A DNA stretch of 64,000 nt from Actinostola sp. cb2023 (lineage: Eukaryota; Cnidaria; Anthozoa; Actiniaria; Actinostolidae), in NCBI GenBank assembly GCA_033675265.1, contig JAUJYZ010000551.1, positions 197,001-261,000 on the forward strand, in the 5' to 3' direction. Position 1 is the stretch's first letter, and each line of letters opens with the position of its first letter. This document shows positions 44,324 through 56,567 of the stretch, piece by piece. The notes below the pieces were generated by a model. It worked only from the letters and a program-made list of their open reading frames with translations. It was not told where the DNA came from and made no database searches. A program made the position numbers and the translations under genes.

Positions 44324-47275
44324 ATGGCGGACTTCACAAGCGTTTTTGCCAAGGTGTGCGATATATTTGAAATTGTTTCGTTAGTCATCAGAAAACAGCT
44401 ATCATTCAGATGGTGACTGAAAAGAAAGATATGTTTCTATATTTGCCAACAGGATTTGGTAAATCCTTAATTTATCAAGCTTTACCTAATGTTTTCGATG
44501 AAGTGGAATGTACAACGGGTTATGTTGTTGTTATCGTATCCCCTCTTCTCACACTCATACATGATCAAGTGGAAAGTTTAAGAAGAATTGGTATATCGGC
44601 TGTTAGTTTAAGCCATCTAGAAGATGAAAGAGAGATGGAGATGGTGGAAAGAGGAATATATTCTTGAACTATCTGTTGAAAACAATTGTGACAGTGTACA
44701 AATAATTGAACAACAACAGTTGTAAATAATAAGTTAATAATAACAACAACAACATCGAGGTAGAAATCATCATTCAAGAGAACGCCCCAGTAAACCTGAG
44801 GCTCCTCAAGCGTTCTTCATTAGAAAACTTAAACCTGAAATCAACTCCCACGAGGAATGCATCGAATTTGAAGAGCTATTGTTTTAGCTATACGCTCCAC
44901 AGACCAAGACTCCCTGGTATTTGAATATAATCAACAGTCTCTGATGATGCCGTAGACGGCGAAAGCTCAGACGATAATACGACTCATACAGTAGCTTTAG
45001 GCCTCAATTGAATTCAAATCTCTTGAACAACAACAGTTTTTAATAACAATCATTATCAACAGCATTAAATTAGTATTAAATTGAATATTCAACATTGATG
45101 AAGTGGTGTTTATTTATTTATTTGACTTCGCCTAAATATATGAAAAGATTGAGTTTAATAAATAGTATCATTCTCAAATTTGAAGATAAGTTTACACTAT
45201 ATACTATGATTTTATGCTAATTTGTACCACTAAACCAGACACATCTCTCGCATGTAAAGATTTTTGGAGGTTTCTTGGTGTTGCAGAACACCAGATGATG
45301 TAAGACAATGAACACAAAGGACGCGAAGAATGAACTTGAACCAAAACAATACCTGTATACAAAGAAACTTAACCAAGAATACAATTCAGACTGCAACACC
45401 AAGAAACACCCATATTTTTTCAGATTTCACAGGCTCATCACCCTCTGTGTATTGGGCTTCCTGTGTATTATTTGATTGATACAGTATTTATGGTCGTAAA
45501 TTCACTTCTAGAATCCTGTCCTTTTGATATCTTGAATTTCTAAAACTGCTTTCAATATAAAGATGAATATCGAGCCCTGTATGTGATTTATTTAGCGATT
45601 AGAACGGCTTTTAGCGAATTTTGGGACAGAGTAACGAGAGCCATGTTTGTTTGTGTCTCGTAAAAACTAATTAAGACATTATGTTGTTCCTCAAAGAGAA
45701 TTACTTGACCCTTGGCCTGCAGTTCACATGGAGCCATTGGAGGTGCTCGACTACACAGACTAGTCGGTCGTCATGGACTGATGGAGCTATTATAAAAGGC
45801 CAAATAAACATAATCGATACTCAGCTGGAAAATAATCTCAACAAACCGTCACTGAAAAACTTGACTAAAACATCTTTGAAATTTGCACGAGAGATGTGTC
45901 TTGTTTCTGGTGCAAAATAACATAGAATAGTACAGTACAGTGTGTAAACTTACCCTTCTAAACAACGCGTGAAGCGAAAATCACATGGAAACTCCACAAC
46001 GTATTTTCTGTGTTTCCAAATCAATAAAATGTCGACAACCAGACGAATAAACCATCGGGTACATCGTTGCAACATCGTGGCTGATTTTCGATCACCTGAC
46101 TAGTTCCGAACACTATCCGAAGATTTGGACATTTACAGACTTAATTACACACTCGATGGCATAGTGGCTACGTCTCCATAGAGACTGTAGCCACAAAAAG
46201 TAGAGAAAACTTCGCCATTTGAACATATTATATTTCCTAAATATGTATAAGCTTAATTAATACATGTATCTTCTGTTTATTTTCTGAGAGCTTTATATAA
46301 TTTCTCATTTTTTCTCAGATTTTCTTTACAGACGCTATTTTATTTATAACAGTTTTCTCCATAATATAAGTATAATAATATAGCCCTATCATATGACATT
46401 TACATTTTATTTTTCAATCACAGGGGAACATCGAGCTCCAACAAGTTGAGTCCCTTCAGGGAATGTTATGCAAGACTACATGAACTGAGGTACCTTGCAC
46501 CAGAAGTCAACATGATAGCTTTGACAGCTACAGCAGTCAACTCCACAAAGAGTGCCATTATTGATATTCTTCAAATGATGGATCCCTTCATTAATTCTGA
46601 ACGCCCCAATAAGCTCAATGTGACGTATGCTGTTGAATATTTACCAAAAGATGTGGAAATACAGTATTACTTTGCCTGGCTTGTGAAAGACCTTTGTGAA
46701 TGTAGGGTCAATGCTGATCGAACACTTATTTATTGCCAAACCATCAAGCAATGCGGCATGATTTAGGCCACACTCAGATCAATGCTTGGAAAACAATTCT
46801 ACATTGGTGAATTGGAGGACAATAAGTCTACTATTGTTGAAATGTTACATTCGTGCACACCAACTGCAAACAAGATAAATATTATAGCGTCATTTGGTGA
46901 CCCTGCTGGTACTGTTCGTGTTTTGGTGGCCACCATTGCATTTGGTATGGGAGTGGACTGTAAAGGTGTCCACAGAACCATTCACTTTGGTCCCTCAAAA
47001 AATATTGAGTCATTCATTCAAGAAAGCGGGAGAGCAGGTCTGTGCTCAAAGTACCTCCTATATACTCTACCAGGGGCTGCTGCATACACATGTGGAGAAA
47101 AACATCAAGGACTTCTTAAAGTCCAAGGAGTGCAGAAGATAATTTTTAATGAAACATTTTGATGACACAGGGGACATTCAGAAGCCTGTGTTACTCCACC
47201 TATGCTGTGATAACTGTTCTTCATTGTGTCAATGTGGATTACACGAGTGTAAAAGTTAGTGTCGATATCCAACAG
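44324..47275 (+). pseudogene. RecQ-like DNA helicase relic lacking the DEAH exon
   Basis: ATG 44324 starts MADFTSVFAKV. A one-base change near 44375 leads to HQKTAIIQMVTEKKD (Q motif) and LYLPTGFGKSLIYQ (Walker A), then VSPLLTLIHDQVESL (motif Ib) to about 44666. The Walker B/DEAH segment is absent. Coding resumes at about 46424 with SPFRECYARLHELRYLAPEV and ALTATA (motif III), RTLIYCQTIKQC (motif IV), VLVATIAFGMGVD (V) and SFIQESGRAG (VI). A stop at 46766, a frameshift in motif VI and a TAA precede a zinc-binding CCDNC...CQC end (to 47275). Multi-copy RecQ-like genes in invertebrates and fungi are often carried by mobile elements; here this is inference. Confidence 0.75.
45217..45926. mobile_element. 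Inverted-end element in the gap of the RecQ relic
   Basis: 45217-45257 ('ccagacacatctctcgcatg') pairs imperfectly with 45885-45926 ('cgagagatgtgtcttgtttc'). It sits where the missing helicase exon would be expected; a second inner pair 'tttcttggtgttgcag'/'ctgcaacaccaagaaa' lies at 45271-45290 and 45391-45408. Degenerate and without coding sequence. Confidence 0.5.
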
Positions 47276-47594
47276 AAGACTTGACAGAGAAACTTCATTT
47301 CTATCACAAATCTTTGGTAATAGGATTGGGTAGTCACAGGCAAAAAAATTAAATTCCCAAATGTGATCGTAATTTGGGAAGTGAGCTTTTCCCAACATAC
47401 AATATTGGGATAAAATTGGGAATAGCTCAACGAATTTTTTTATCGTAGTCTTTAATTTAGGTACTTGGGATATTTCTGCTTTTAACTGTTGCAAGAATAA
47501 TTAATTTAACCCCAAAAAGCCGATTGGAACTCTAGCCCTATACATGCATCCATACAACTTTTGAATTCTTTACACAATTTCACCCACAAGTGCC

Positions 47595-47765
47595 ATGCAC
47601 GGCACAATCACCAAAGTCACGGTACAATTACCAAAGTAACGGCACAATCACCAAAGTCACGACACAATCACCAAAGTCACGACACAATCACCAAAGTCAC
47701 GGGCACAATCACCAAAGTCACGACACAATCACCAAAGTCACGGCACAATCACCAAAGTTAAGGCA
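47595..47765 (+). repeat. 20-bp tandem repeat, about nine units
   Basis: Unit 'cacggcacaatcaccaaagt' with small variants. Two units of the same array remain at 36045-36080. Confidence 0.95.
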
Positions 47766-47831
47766 CAAATCAGTATGTGATGAAATCACGGCACACTCGA
47801 GAAACGCTATGGGGGAATCAAAAATACACAT

Positions 47832-47959
47832 TTGCACGAAAGGTGAATAGCGCTATCCACCGGATAAGTCCTATCCAACAGATAAAAGTTATTGGATATA
47901 AACTGCATCAGTTTTATCCAATCCATTGGATAAGATACCACTTTTCACCTTTCGTGCAA
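47832..47959. mobile_element. 128-bp miniature inverted-repeat element, copy 2
   Basis: Same as 36149-36277; the right end is slightly diverged ('gataccacttttcacctttc'). Confidence 0.85.
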
Positions 47960-48097
47960 CCGGGGCCAGAAGTACAAAGTACGCAGTCTCAACCACGTAG
48001 CCCAAGCTACGTCTTAGCACAGGTAGCCCGAAATCATTTGCCTTTATATGCCTCATACTTGTTCCTTGTGTTGTCCTTTATTTACCTCTAGGAATTT

Positions 48098-48420
48098 CTA
48101 GGACATTCTGCTTGAAATTGAGAGTTACGGCGGTTCTTAAGCAGTCAAGACCCCTCATTTATAACCCAACCCTTCAGCAGATACTCCTGAAGCTCGTGGG
48201 CAGCAAGGATGAAGTAGACATTGCCAAAGAAATTCGGAAAGCACTGAAGCAAGCCCCCGTTTCCAATCGAGGCCAACCCCCTACCGACCAGCCGATAGAC
48301 GTCGACCGCCACCAGTGTGCTTCAATTGTGGGAGGCGTGGGCATATGGCACGCTCATGCTGGAGTGCGCCTGACCAGAATAGGAGGGGCGCCAATCGTTA
48401 ATTCCCCCTTCTCTGGCTGA
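48098..48420 (+). pseudogene. DIRS-like Gag C-terminus with zinc knuckle
   Basis: The frame from about 48098 encodes LRVTAVLKQSRPLIYNPTLQ and KDEVDIAKEIRKALKQAP. One frame over (about 48314-48360) it reads CFNCGRRGHMARSC, a canonical CCHC zinc knuckle for nucleic-acid packaging. The frameshift between them marks decay. An RT of DIRS type follows 180 bp downstream. Confidence 0.65.
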
Positions 48421-48602
48421 GACTGTTTCCTTTTTCCCTAATTTTCTTTATTGCTTTGTTTGCCATTAAAGTTTGGTTTAAGAGTCATGTGTCCTTGTTC
48501 TTTTAGCTTTGTAATAACACTTCCTACCCGGCCGTACCAGAAGGGTATTCTAAATACGCCCTATAACCTGTCTTCGGACGGGTTCCTGGTCCGGCCTGGC
48601 TA

Positions 48603-50857
48603 GTGGGTGTTCCCTCTCCTTTCTTAGTTCGTTTTAATTTTAGTTCTTTTATTACGGGCTTTTTTGTAATTTGTTATCTCCTTCCCCAGACTTTTGGAAC
48701 AATTTTTGCCTGTTACCGTTCACATTCTAATGCAGAAGTTATCTGTGATTGGGAGGGAAACCCTACTGGCGGGGCCGGACCACTCCCGTCCGTTGAAATG
48801 GTCTCTAGTGGCAAATCATGGGCTTCTCCCGCCTTACTTAAGTTCCAGGACCCCGAGAGCTTTGTTGCCGGTAATATCCATAGTTATCGTTCAACCTGGG
48901 AATGCATTGCCAATCTGCCAGGCAATACCAATCAACATATTCTTAGTTGGATCTCGGAGGGAATCGATATCCAAGAGGTTGTTAATCACTTCAGCGAAAA
49001 TTTTCAAGGGCGAAGGTATGACTCTGACTTTCCCCCATGAGCTTCATTTCCCAATTCCAAGTCCTGCGACAACTTTGTGAAATTTACTTCTGAAACTATT
49101 CTGGGAAAAGTCCAAAACGGTTCCCTCATAATTTGGAGTGAAGTCGATGAAGTCGAGCCTCCACACCTGGTCATGCCAATTACTATTGAACCCAACAAAC
49201 CTCGAATGTGCCACGACGAACGTTTTCTGAACTGTTGGTTAAAAGACTGCCCTTTTTCTTTAGATTACATAACTGACCTTCCCCGTTACGTCGGTCTCGA
49301 TCACTTTCAGACCACGTTTGATGACAAAAGTGGCTATGATCACGTGTGTCTCCAACCCGCCAGCCGCAAGTATTTTGGCTTAGAATGGAGCGGCTGGTAT
49401 TTTGTATACTCTACTTTGCCATTCGGATGGAAGGCAAGTGCTTACATCTACAACTCCATAGGTCTGGTCGCTACTAGTTGCATCAGTTCTCTAGGGGTTC
49501 CTTGTTCCCAGTACATTGATGACAGACACGTTGGTCAGCTTTGCCTTCCACAAAACTCCACAATTTTTCCGGTTACCAATTAGCCGAGATGGCGTCCTTT
49601 ATTGCATGCTCGGTTCTCTTATCCCTAGGATATTTCATTGGGCTTAAGAAGAGTGTACTAGTGCCTCAAACAGTGATTCGCTTTCTGGGTTACCTGTGCA
49701 ACTCCCAGAAACAAGCCTTCATCCTCCCAGAAGACAAACCCCTCAAGTTTTCCACACTTCGAGAATCCATCCTTGAAAATGTAAGCGTCTCATTGAAGAA
49801 CCTTCAAAAGTTCACTGGCAAAACGACATCATTCGCTCTCCTGGTGCCTGCCGCAAAGCTCTTTTCTAACAACGCTTACCAGGCCATCTCTCGCGCCCAA
49901 AAGTATTCCTCGCCATCAATACGACTATCAGATCCCCTTAGAAACGAAATCCTCCATTGGAGATTTTTGGACTCTTGTCAGGTTTCCTTCCATGGAAAGA
50001 GGAAAAGCACGTATGCGTTTCAGTCCATTCCGACGCATCTAACACAGGCTGGGGGGTGTACTGAGCAGCTCTGGACAACCCACACAAGAAATCCGTGGTT
50101 ATTGGGACAAAGAATCACGCAGTCTTCCCATTGCAGTCAAGGAAGCCAAACCCTTCTTTCTACGCTGCAGTCTTTACTTCAAGGTGTGTACAATGTCCGC
50201 CTAGACGCGTTTGTCGATAATAAAGTTGTAGTTGACAGTTGGAACCGCCAAACTTCCAAATCGCCATCCATCACGGGTGTGATGAAGGATTTGTTCGCCT
50301 TCTCCACGAAACATAACATCTCTCTTTCAGTGCAATTCGTCCCTTCAAAGCTCAACATCGCTGACTCCCTTTCCTGTACAGTCTCCGACCTTGATTGTAC
50401 TCTATCCCCAACGGTTTGGCGCACGATTGAATCCGCATTTGGCCCGCACTCTATCAACCTGATGGCTCTGCCAGACAACGTCCGTTGTAATGCTGCTGGA
50501 CGTCCTCTGCGTCTCTCTCCATTCCCTTGTGCTGGTTCGTCAGGAGTCAACGTTTTCGCACAGCCAATACCAGTCCCCGAAAACGCTTACCTCTTCTCAC
50601 CGTTTACTCTCATTGGCCCTCTCCTTAAACATCTTCAGACTCAAGGATGCCCGTTTTCCATGGTCGTACCTGACTTATCCCCAAGGCGGTACTGCTGGCC
50701 CTTGCTGACTCGCTCCGCCTCTTCGTGTTTCAAGCTGGGAGTCAAGGGAGATCCCAGGGTCCTCATCTTCCCATCCAAGGCCAGCAACGTCTGCAGGGAA
50801 CCACGTCCCTTACCGTGGGATCTCTGGGTATTTCGCATTCCTAATTGTGATGTGTAA
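48603..50857 (+). pseudogene. DIRS-like reverse transcriptase / RNase H / methyltransferase-like region
   Basis: Overlapping frames together give a DIRS-type Pol: VVNHFSENFQGRRYDSDFPP, then RMCHDERFLNCWLKD, TTFDDKSGYDHVCLQ, GLEWSGWYFVYSTLPFGWK and the catalytic YIDD (about 49513). After a frame change near 49560 come LKNLQKFTGKTTSFALLVPA, an RNase H start (SDASNTGWG, visible only in the +1 frame near 50030) and DAFVDNKVVVDSWNRQ plus FVPSKLNIADSLS. The C-terminal part (INLMALPDNVRCN, GVNVFAQPIP, VVPDLSPRRYCWPLL) matches the methyltransferase-like segment of DIRS elements. At least four frame lesions (about 49040, 49570, 50020-50150). Such proteins copy the element via an RNA intermediate. Confidence 0.8.
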
Positions 50858-51077
50858 ATTCCGATCTGGGGACATAGCCAGACACATTGGATGGAGGTCT
50901 CTCGATACAGCGGAATATTATTCCCAATGCAGCAAAGTCATGGACCCTGGTCGTGCAGCTGTCACCCTATCTAACGCCGCTGCGTCGGTTGGAGAGACTC
51001 CCCCCATAGCCTCTTCCTTGCCTCAATCTCTTCAAGCCAATAATGAACTTCGTAATTGGTCAGTCGCCTTCCCATAA
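50847..51077 (+). pseudogene. DIRS-like tyrosine recombinase, C-terminal end only
   Basis: IARHIGWRSLDTAEYYSQC carries the final H/W box and the nucleophilic Tyr of a tyrosine recombinase ('HiGW...TA.YY'). It overlaps the end of the Pol frame, so the recombinase N-terminal domain and the Arg/Lys part are deleted. These recombinases replace a DDE integrase in DIRS elements. Confidence 0.7.
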
Positions 51078-51490
51078 ATCCTCGTACCTTAAGGGGTTAT
51101 AGCAATTTTTTGAGTTATGGAGAGGAAAGCTCAATAAACATCTTGTGATTTCATAGTGTCTGTTTTGTGACAGTAACTAGCGTTGGGGACCGTAGGTAAA
51201 TCGCGTTCCCCATATCTTAACTACTACCCAACCGGAACAATGAGTGGTAAGCTTATCAGTGAGAAGCGTTTACAATTTACGGTAGTTTGGGGTTTAACTA
51301 AACCTGAGAGTGGTCCAAGCATTCGTTTTATGTGTGGAAATTAGCACAAGATAGAAATAAAAGATTTGGATTATGAAATTCACTTCAGTTGCAATTCGTT
51401 TGAGAACAATCCCAAAATATCGGTTTTCCCCTCTCCCCATGCAATTTATATTCGTAATTGTCTGGCAACCCCCTGAAACCTAGGCATTCC

Positions 51491-54400
51491 GAATTCGAAA
51501 CACACTTCAGCATCATGGCGTCCAATTCGAGTGAACAGGCTAGCACAACAAGGTAAGAAAACAATGTTTAAACCCCTATTTTGATCAGCACTTGAGTACT
51601 TAAGACGCCATATTGGTTCTGGAATGTCAAGCGTTTCTTCAACTTAAATGAATTTCTCCATGGACTTAGTTATTTTCCAATTTTAGAGAGACCCATCTAT
51701 GTAAGAAAAGTCGTAAATGCGGTAAGGAAGACAGTCATAGTGGTAGGTGTGATTTTAAACGGGAGCGGACGAACAGATTTTGGGAGCATTCGAGGCATCA
51801 AGTACTCAATAAAATGAAGCGTGACTTCAATGATCGAAATGAAAAATATCAGACCGCTATAGCCGATAAATTATCCTGTTTAAATGATAAAGAAGACAAG
51901 ATATTAGAAAGAGAACGGGAATCAAAGGAAGAAATATCTCGCATGGAAAGTATGAAGGGTGAATATGGTGAGGATCTTTAATTATTTTCAATTTAGTGTG
52001 TTGCATGACAAATCAGTTGCATGACAAATCTGACCCAATAATAGTGATTAAATAACAGATGATTATTAAACTGGAACTATTATTTTATTCTTTTGGAAAG
52101 AAACGTATTCTTCATAATAATTCGAAGCGTATAAATCACATTTAAATGGCTTGGATCAGAGGAGACAAAAGGTCATCAGGAACATTTAGCTCGGCAAGTG
52201 GAAGAAAGGCAAAAGGACCTGGATGAAATCAATACTAAATACCAGAAATTGAAAGTTTTGTTAGAACAGAAAGGCTGTGCCCGAACACGTAGACAGAATA
52301 TTTCAAACTCATACGAAATGATTAAAAAACACGAACTATTTTACAATTTATCCATGGCGGGGAACATGGGTCATTATATGGTGCATGGGACCACCTTGCT
52401 TCTCATACTTCAGTTGAAATGATGGACCAACTTATAAGTGGTTACAAGAGGGGTAAATATATTTTTTGCAAAGCAACTGATAATTTTAACAAATCCGAAG
52501 ATGCTTTAAGGGGGGATTAACATATTTATTTGGCCCGTTGCTAGGGAAACTTTGAAAATTCATAAAACTCTTAAAATCAGTACACAAGGCATGAAACTTT
52601 CACAATGTGTTAGTTGAGGGTAGAAGTTCGACATGTGATGACGTCATCACGTACGTCCTTATGACGTCATCACATCGTAAAAAAACGGCGTTTTTCATAG
52701 GGTTTTGAAGAATTATAAATATTTTGATATAATCTGAAAATGTATATCAAGGTGCAGAAGACTGAGCATGCGTTTTGCGTTTCAATGAAAATTGAATTTT
52801 TTATGGCAGTTTCTTTGCATTTTTAACGACATTTTTGTCCATAACTTTTCCATTTTTTCTTTGTTTTTAAAATTCATGCTCAAATTTGTGGAGAATACTC
52901 TTCTTAGCAGATACGTAAAGAAAAAAGTTAACTTTTTTGAAAACGTGAAAAGAACGACGTTTTTTTCGAAAATGACGTTTTTGTGGCTTGGGCTACCTGT
53001 GTCGTTATAATTTTCGTTCGCAAGACAAATACATGACAATTTAGGTGTGTTAGAAAATTGTATTTTCTGCACTTTCTTTTGGTTCAAGGTACATAGACAT
53101 TTACCCAGAAAGGAAGATCGATATTTACTTGTCATTTGTGTGGTTTTCTCAGGGTTTGAAGCATTTTAATGCAGCTCAAATTATTAATTTGTGCAAAGTC
53201 TTTCGATACGGTAAAGTTTTTCAGTCGTGTTTTCAAGGTGTTTTCACCGATCTTCGACGTACTTCATCTACTGTTTGACATGTTTCATTTTGACAGGCAG
53301 AGTCTAGAACAACAACCTGTTGAGTAAGGTAATCTTTGATTGTTTTTTTATTGATTTAATGGCGTTTTATACTCTTAGGTTGAAGTTTTTGTGACGACAA
53401 GTCGGCTTGTTTTACTTTGGTTCAATATTCTCTGTTGAGTGTTGTTGCTTTTGAACGGCTCTTCAAGTGGAATTATCGCTTGCTTTCTTTGACTTCTTTG
53501 ACTTTAAACTACTGCAGTCTATCATATGTCGAATATTTATTCATTGAACAAACTTAAAATTAAAAGAATAACGTTCAATAAAATATATAACTTGTAATTT
53601 TTGAAGTGAAACTCGTGTATGTCTTGCGGGAAAACACTGGGCGCTTGCTCGATGAAATCTCTTCTCATTCAAGCTCTGCATAGCAACGAATTACCATGGC
53701 AACGAAATATGTTAATCCCCCCTTAAAGCAAGTATCACAATCATCTGTCCAGATGTAAGTTTAATATTGTTTGCAAAACTCAAAGTTCCGTTTTTGATCC
53801 CTCACAAGAGACATGGTTGCCCAGGTCTATAAAACATAAAGACATAACTATTTCATTACCTAAAATAGTAAGTGATTCAAAAGTAGACAGCTTTGTTAAA
53901 AGTCTAGATATAGGCTATGTGTGTCAGATTCCCAGGTATCCTGGGGTGTCACGTACTGTCACAGGGCTAATATATATGATTATTAATCTGCACTTGCGCT
54001 TGCCGCACTTAAAAAAGAAACTGATGTGGTTCAATGATAATACTTTTCATTTTATTTTTCAGTTTTCTGACGATGGAGCACCTGAAACAAGTGAATTAGC
54101 ATGTCAATAGGTTCCATAACTTGCTGGAATTTTGGAGATAGGGTTCGAAGCAGAGAGTATCAATATTTATTACATTGTTTAAGTGTAGGTGAGAAAGATC
54201 CTGTTATGGAAGATATGTGGTTGCAACATACAGATGAGATGTTACTGCTTGAGGGTAACGTCCTCACTGTTTGCGGCATCCAGTGCACTGTTGAGTTTCA
54301 ACCCAGTGCAGATCAATCTTGGCAGATCTGGGCCAATAATGAGCTCAACCAAGCAGCCACTTATCCATCACCCTATGCTAATGTACATAAGGGAAACATG

Positions 54401-55600
54401 TGTGTAATGGGGGGTAGTATAGGAAATTTGGTTTCAGATACCTGGATACCACCTTCAAAGGAGAAGCGCGAGAGGGAGTTATGTAAGTTAGAGGGCTTTA
54501 GGAAATCATTAAGTAAAAGTTTGAGTGATAAGCAAAGGCATGCAAAAGATTTAGAGTTTATGAGGGAAAATGGCATGCGACAGGTTGGTCCACCACGAAT
54601 AAAGGACTTTGCAGACCGACAAAGACCCGAGCCAGTTCACAATGAAATAAATGCTTGGCATCACCTACTCAATTGTATGTACAAAGAAACTCTAATGAGA
54701 AATGTTGTAGAGACATTTCTTGAGGTTTTAAGTGCTCCAGTGGCAGTTGTGAACATAGAGAATGAGAACACAACCACAATGACATCAACAGCGTCTGTAG
54801 GGAATACTTGCCACTCTGATGGTGCAGGCGGGAGAGTTTGGGAACAACAACTCCCTACTATGAAAGCAGGTGAGTTTTCACAATATATTAGTGAAGCTGT
54901 TAAAGCTAGGGGTGGGGTGGGGAAGCAATGCCTTGGTTGTGGCTTGAGTTTTATTGCCAGTCTTATTAGGGAACACTACCAAGACAAAGACAAGAGAAGT
55001 AACAACCTTACTATTCGTTTAATCGGAGAGCAAGCCATAGCTCTAGCACGATATTCCTATAGACTCTTAGATGTTCTTAACTTTCCGAATGAGACTCCTC
55101 CCCAAATAATTAAGAGGTTGGCACTGGGAAATATTTAAGGGATGCTTGTACAATATTTAACAAAGTGGACACAAATGTGACTTAAGTAAGTAATCTAAGT
55201 GAGGTTTGTAAGATATATTTTTATTTACTTGTATTATTCTTTGAGCAAAATGTGAATGTTACTGTGTGGACAGTTGCAAATGCCATTCCTTATCCTGCAT
55301 TATTGCTATACAACAAATACAAGATGGGTTATGGAATAATTTCCTTACAAGCAAAAGAGTCAAAGCACTCTGGTATTAAATATGACCTTACGCTTACTAA
55401 TCGATCTCGCTCAACAGGTGAATTAGGTAAATGGTGGCAAATAATGCGAACGAACTATGTAAGAGCATTCTATCTACCTGAACATCAACATACATCTCAC
55501 ATACATCTCACATTTCCAATCCCGTCTTCCGCCATTTTTAGATAACCCAAAGTACTGTGAATGTGGGAGGGAACGAAATGAGGGTGGTACTTGCACTGTC
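51491..55600 (+). pseudogene. Large multi-exon gene of an uncharacterised transposon-like family ('DGAP' family)
   Basis: Exons: 51491-51551 (MASNSSEQASTTR|), 51686-51967 with CKKSRKCGKEDSHSGRC and a coiled coil, 52159-52452, 52463-53757 (interrupted), 53808-55600. Core blocks: IPRYPGVSRTVTGL, FQFSDDGAPETSE, MSIGSITCWNFGDRVRSREY, NELNQAATYPSPYANVHKGN, VHNEINAWHHLLNCMY, TVWTVANAIPYPALLLYNKY, GYGIISLQAKESKHSG, and CECG near the end. Frame changes near 52360, 54100 and 55135 and a stop at 55192 break it. I have seen these blocks as multi-copy uncharacterised invertebrate proteins but cannot name the superfamily. Function unknown; transposition is a guess from copy number. Confidence 0.6.
52510..53722. 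mobile_element. 1.2-kb TTAA-flanked element inside an exon
   Basis: Terminal inverted repeats GGGGGGATTAACATATTT are flanked by TTAA (52506-52509 and 53723-53726). It interrupts the frame ...KSEDALK; ignoring the element and one TTAA leaves the frame open to the donor at 53757. No transposase inside. It contains 'tgatgacgtcatcacgtacg' palindromic motifs near 52635. Confidence 0.85.
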
Positions 55601-55942
55601 TCGGACGACGACGAGCTCGATGGAGCCAGAGTAGCCGAGAGAGACGTGGAAGAACTACCCACAGTGGGTAGAGACGGACCAGAGGAAGCTACACCAGCTG
55701 AACCACAAGACTCATTTGCAGCAGAACCACAAGAAGCATTGGCACAAGTAGACGTCAGAGAAGAGAACGTCTACCCCAGACGGGTTCGAAACCCACCAAT
55801 GAGATTTGGTTATGATGTTTATGGCAACCAAGTACTTATTCAAGCAGTTCAACCGACTTACAGCTACGGCTTCCCAGGCAATACGCCATTACAGTACCCT
55901 TGGTACATGGTGCCTATGAACTACAGAATGCCCGTATACTAA
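55600..55942 (+). pseudogene. Ty3/gypsy Pol C-terminal end
   Basis: The frame encodes an acidic, Pro/Glu-rich stretch (GRDGPEEATPAEPQDSFAAE) then YPRRVRNPPMRFGYDVYG and a Tyr/Pro-rich tail to TAA 55942. The 'R.RnPP.RfGyD' block is usual at the end of gypsy polyproteins after integrase. It is fused directly behind the 'DGAP' gene's CECG motif, so the junction near 55600 marks an insertion. An LTR follows at 56288. Confidence 0.6.
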
Positions 55943-56287
55943 GTCTACGAACATAATCAGTTACAGGAACATTATTGGACAATATTTACTCTTATAGAAT
56001 TAGTAACATTTTTTTGAAGATTTATTTTTATAAAAATAAAAAATAAAACACCAGAAGACACACAGCAACCTATGAATAGAGATAGGAATATCAAGGTGTA
56101 CTAGACACCTGTAGTGACTTCACGAATGACGGAATGGATGAGTCAATAGTAATAGCCGTCAGTAGGATAAGTTTGTGATATAGCGAATAGGAGACTGGGA
56201 TTGATCACCCCGCAATGTTTCAGAGAGCTATAATGTTATCTTAGGTGAAGAAGTTTTTATAGGGCTGACCCCTAAAGTCGGGGAGAG

Positions 56288-56472
56288 TGTCAGCGGTTGA
56301 GTTTGCACGCATGATATTAAGTTTCATAAAGTATCATATGGCAGATGACACGACAGGACAGCAGAGAATGATTCAGTATTGGAATTGTAAAGTTAAGATT
56401 TAAGTCTCGAGTAATAAAACGGACAAGTCTCTGGATAACGACTGGATTGTACTGGATTTCTATACTGTTACA
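56288..56472 (+). repeat. Gypsy 3' LTR (185 bp)
   Basis: It begins TGTCAGCGG and ends CTGTTACA (TG...CA). Immediately upstream is a purine-rich 'gtcggggagag', a plausible polypurine tract. The 5' LTR and most of the body are missing. From 55943 to 56287 there is only the untranslated 3' region of the element. Confidence 0.65.
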
Positions 56473-56567
56473 CCCCAACCAACCAGCGCCCGGGTTGGGC
56501 CATGTAACTGCACTGATATTTTAGTTTCTGCGAAGGATAAAAAATTGACAGATAGTTTACTTTAAAT

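Noticed and set aside
44780..45010. Possible 3' end of a Penelope-like element ('gatgatgccgtagacggcga')
   Set aside because: Only a short suggestive hairpin-like motif; no RT or nuclease coding sequence nearby.
47595..47765. Regular 20-bp array that might suggest a CRISPR
   Set aside because: It is a gapless tandem array without spacers, in animal DNA next to transposons.
49004..49198. Minus-strand open frames over the DIRS Pol and LINE regions
   Set aside because: Complements of strong plus-strand coding blocks.
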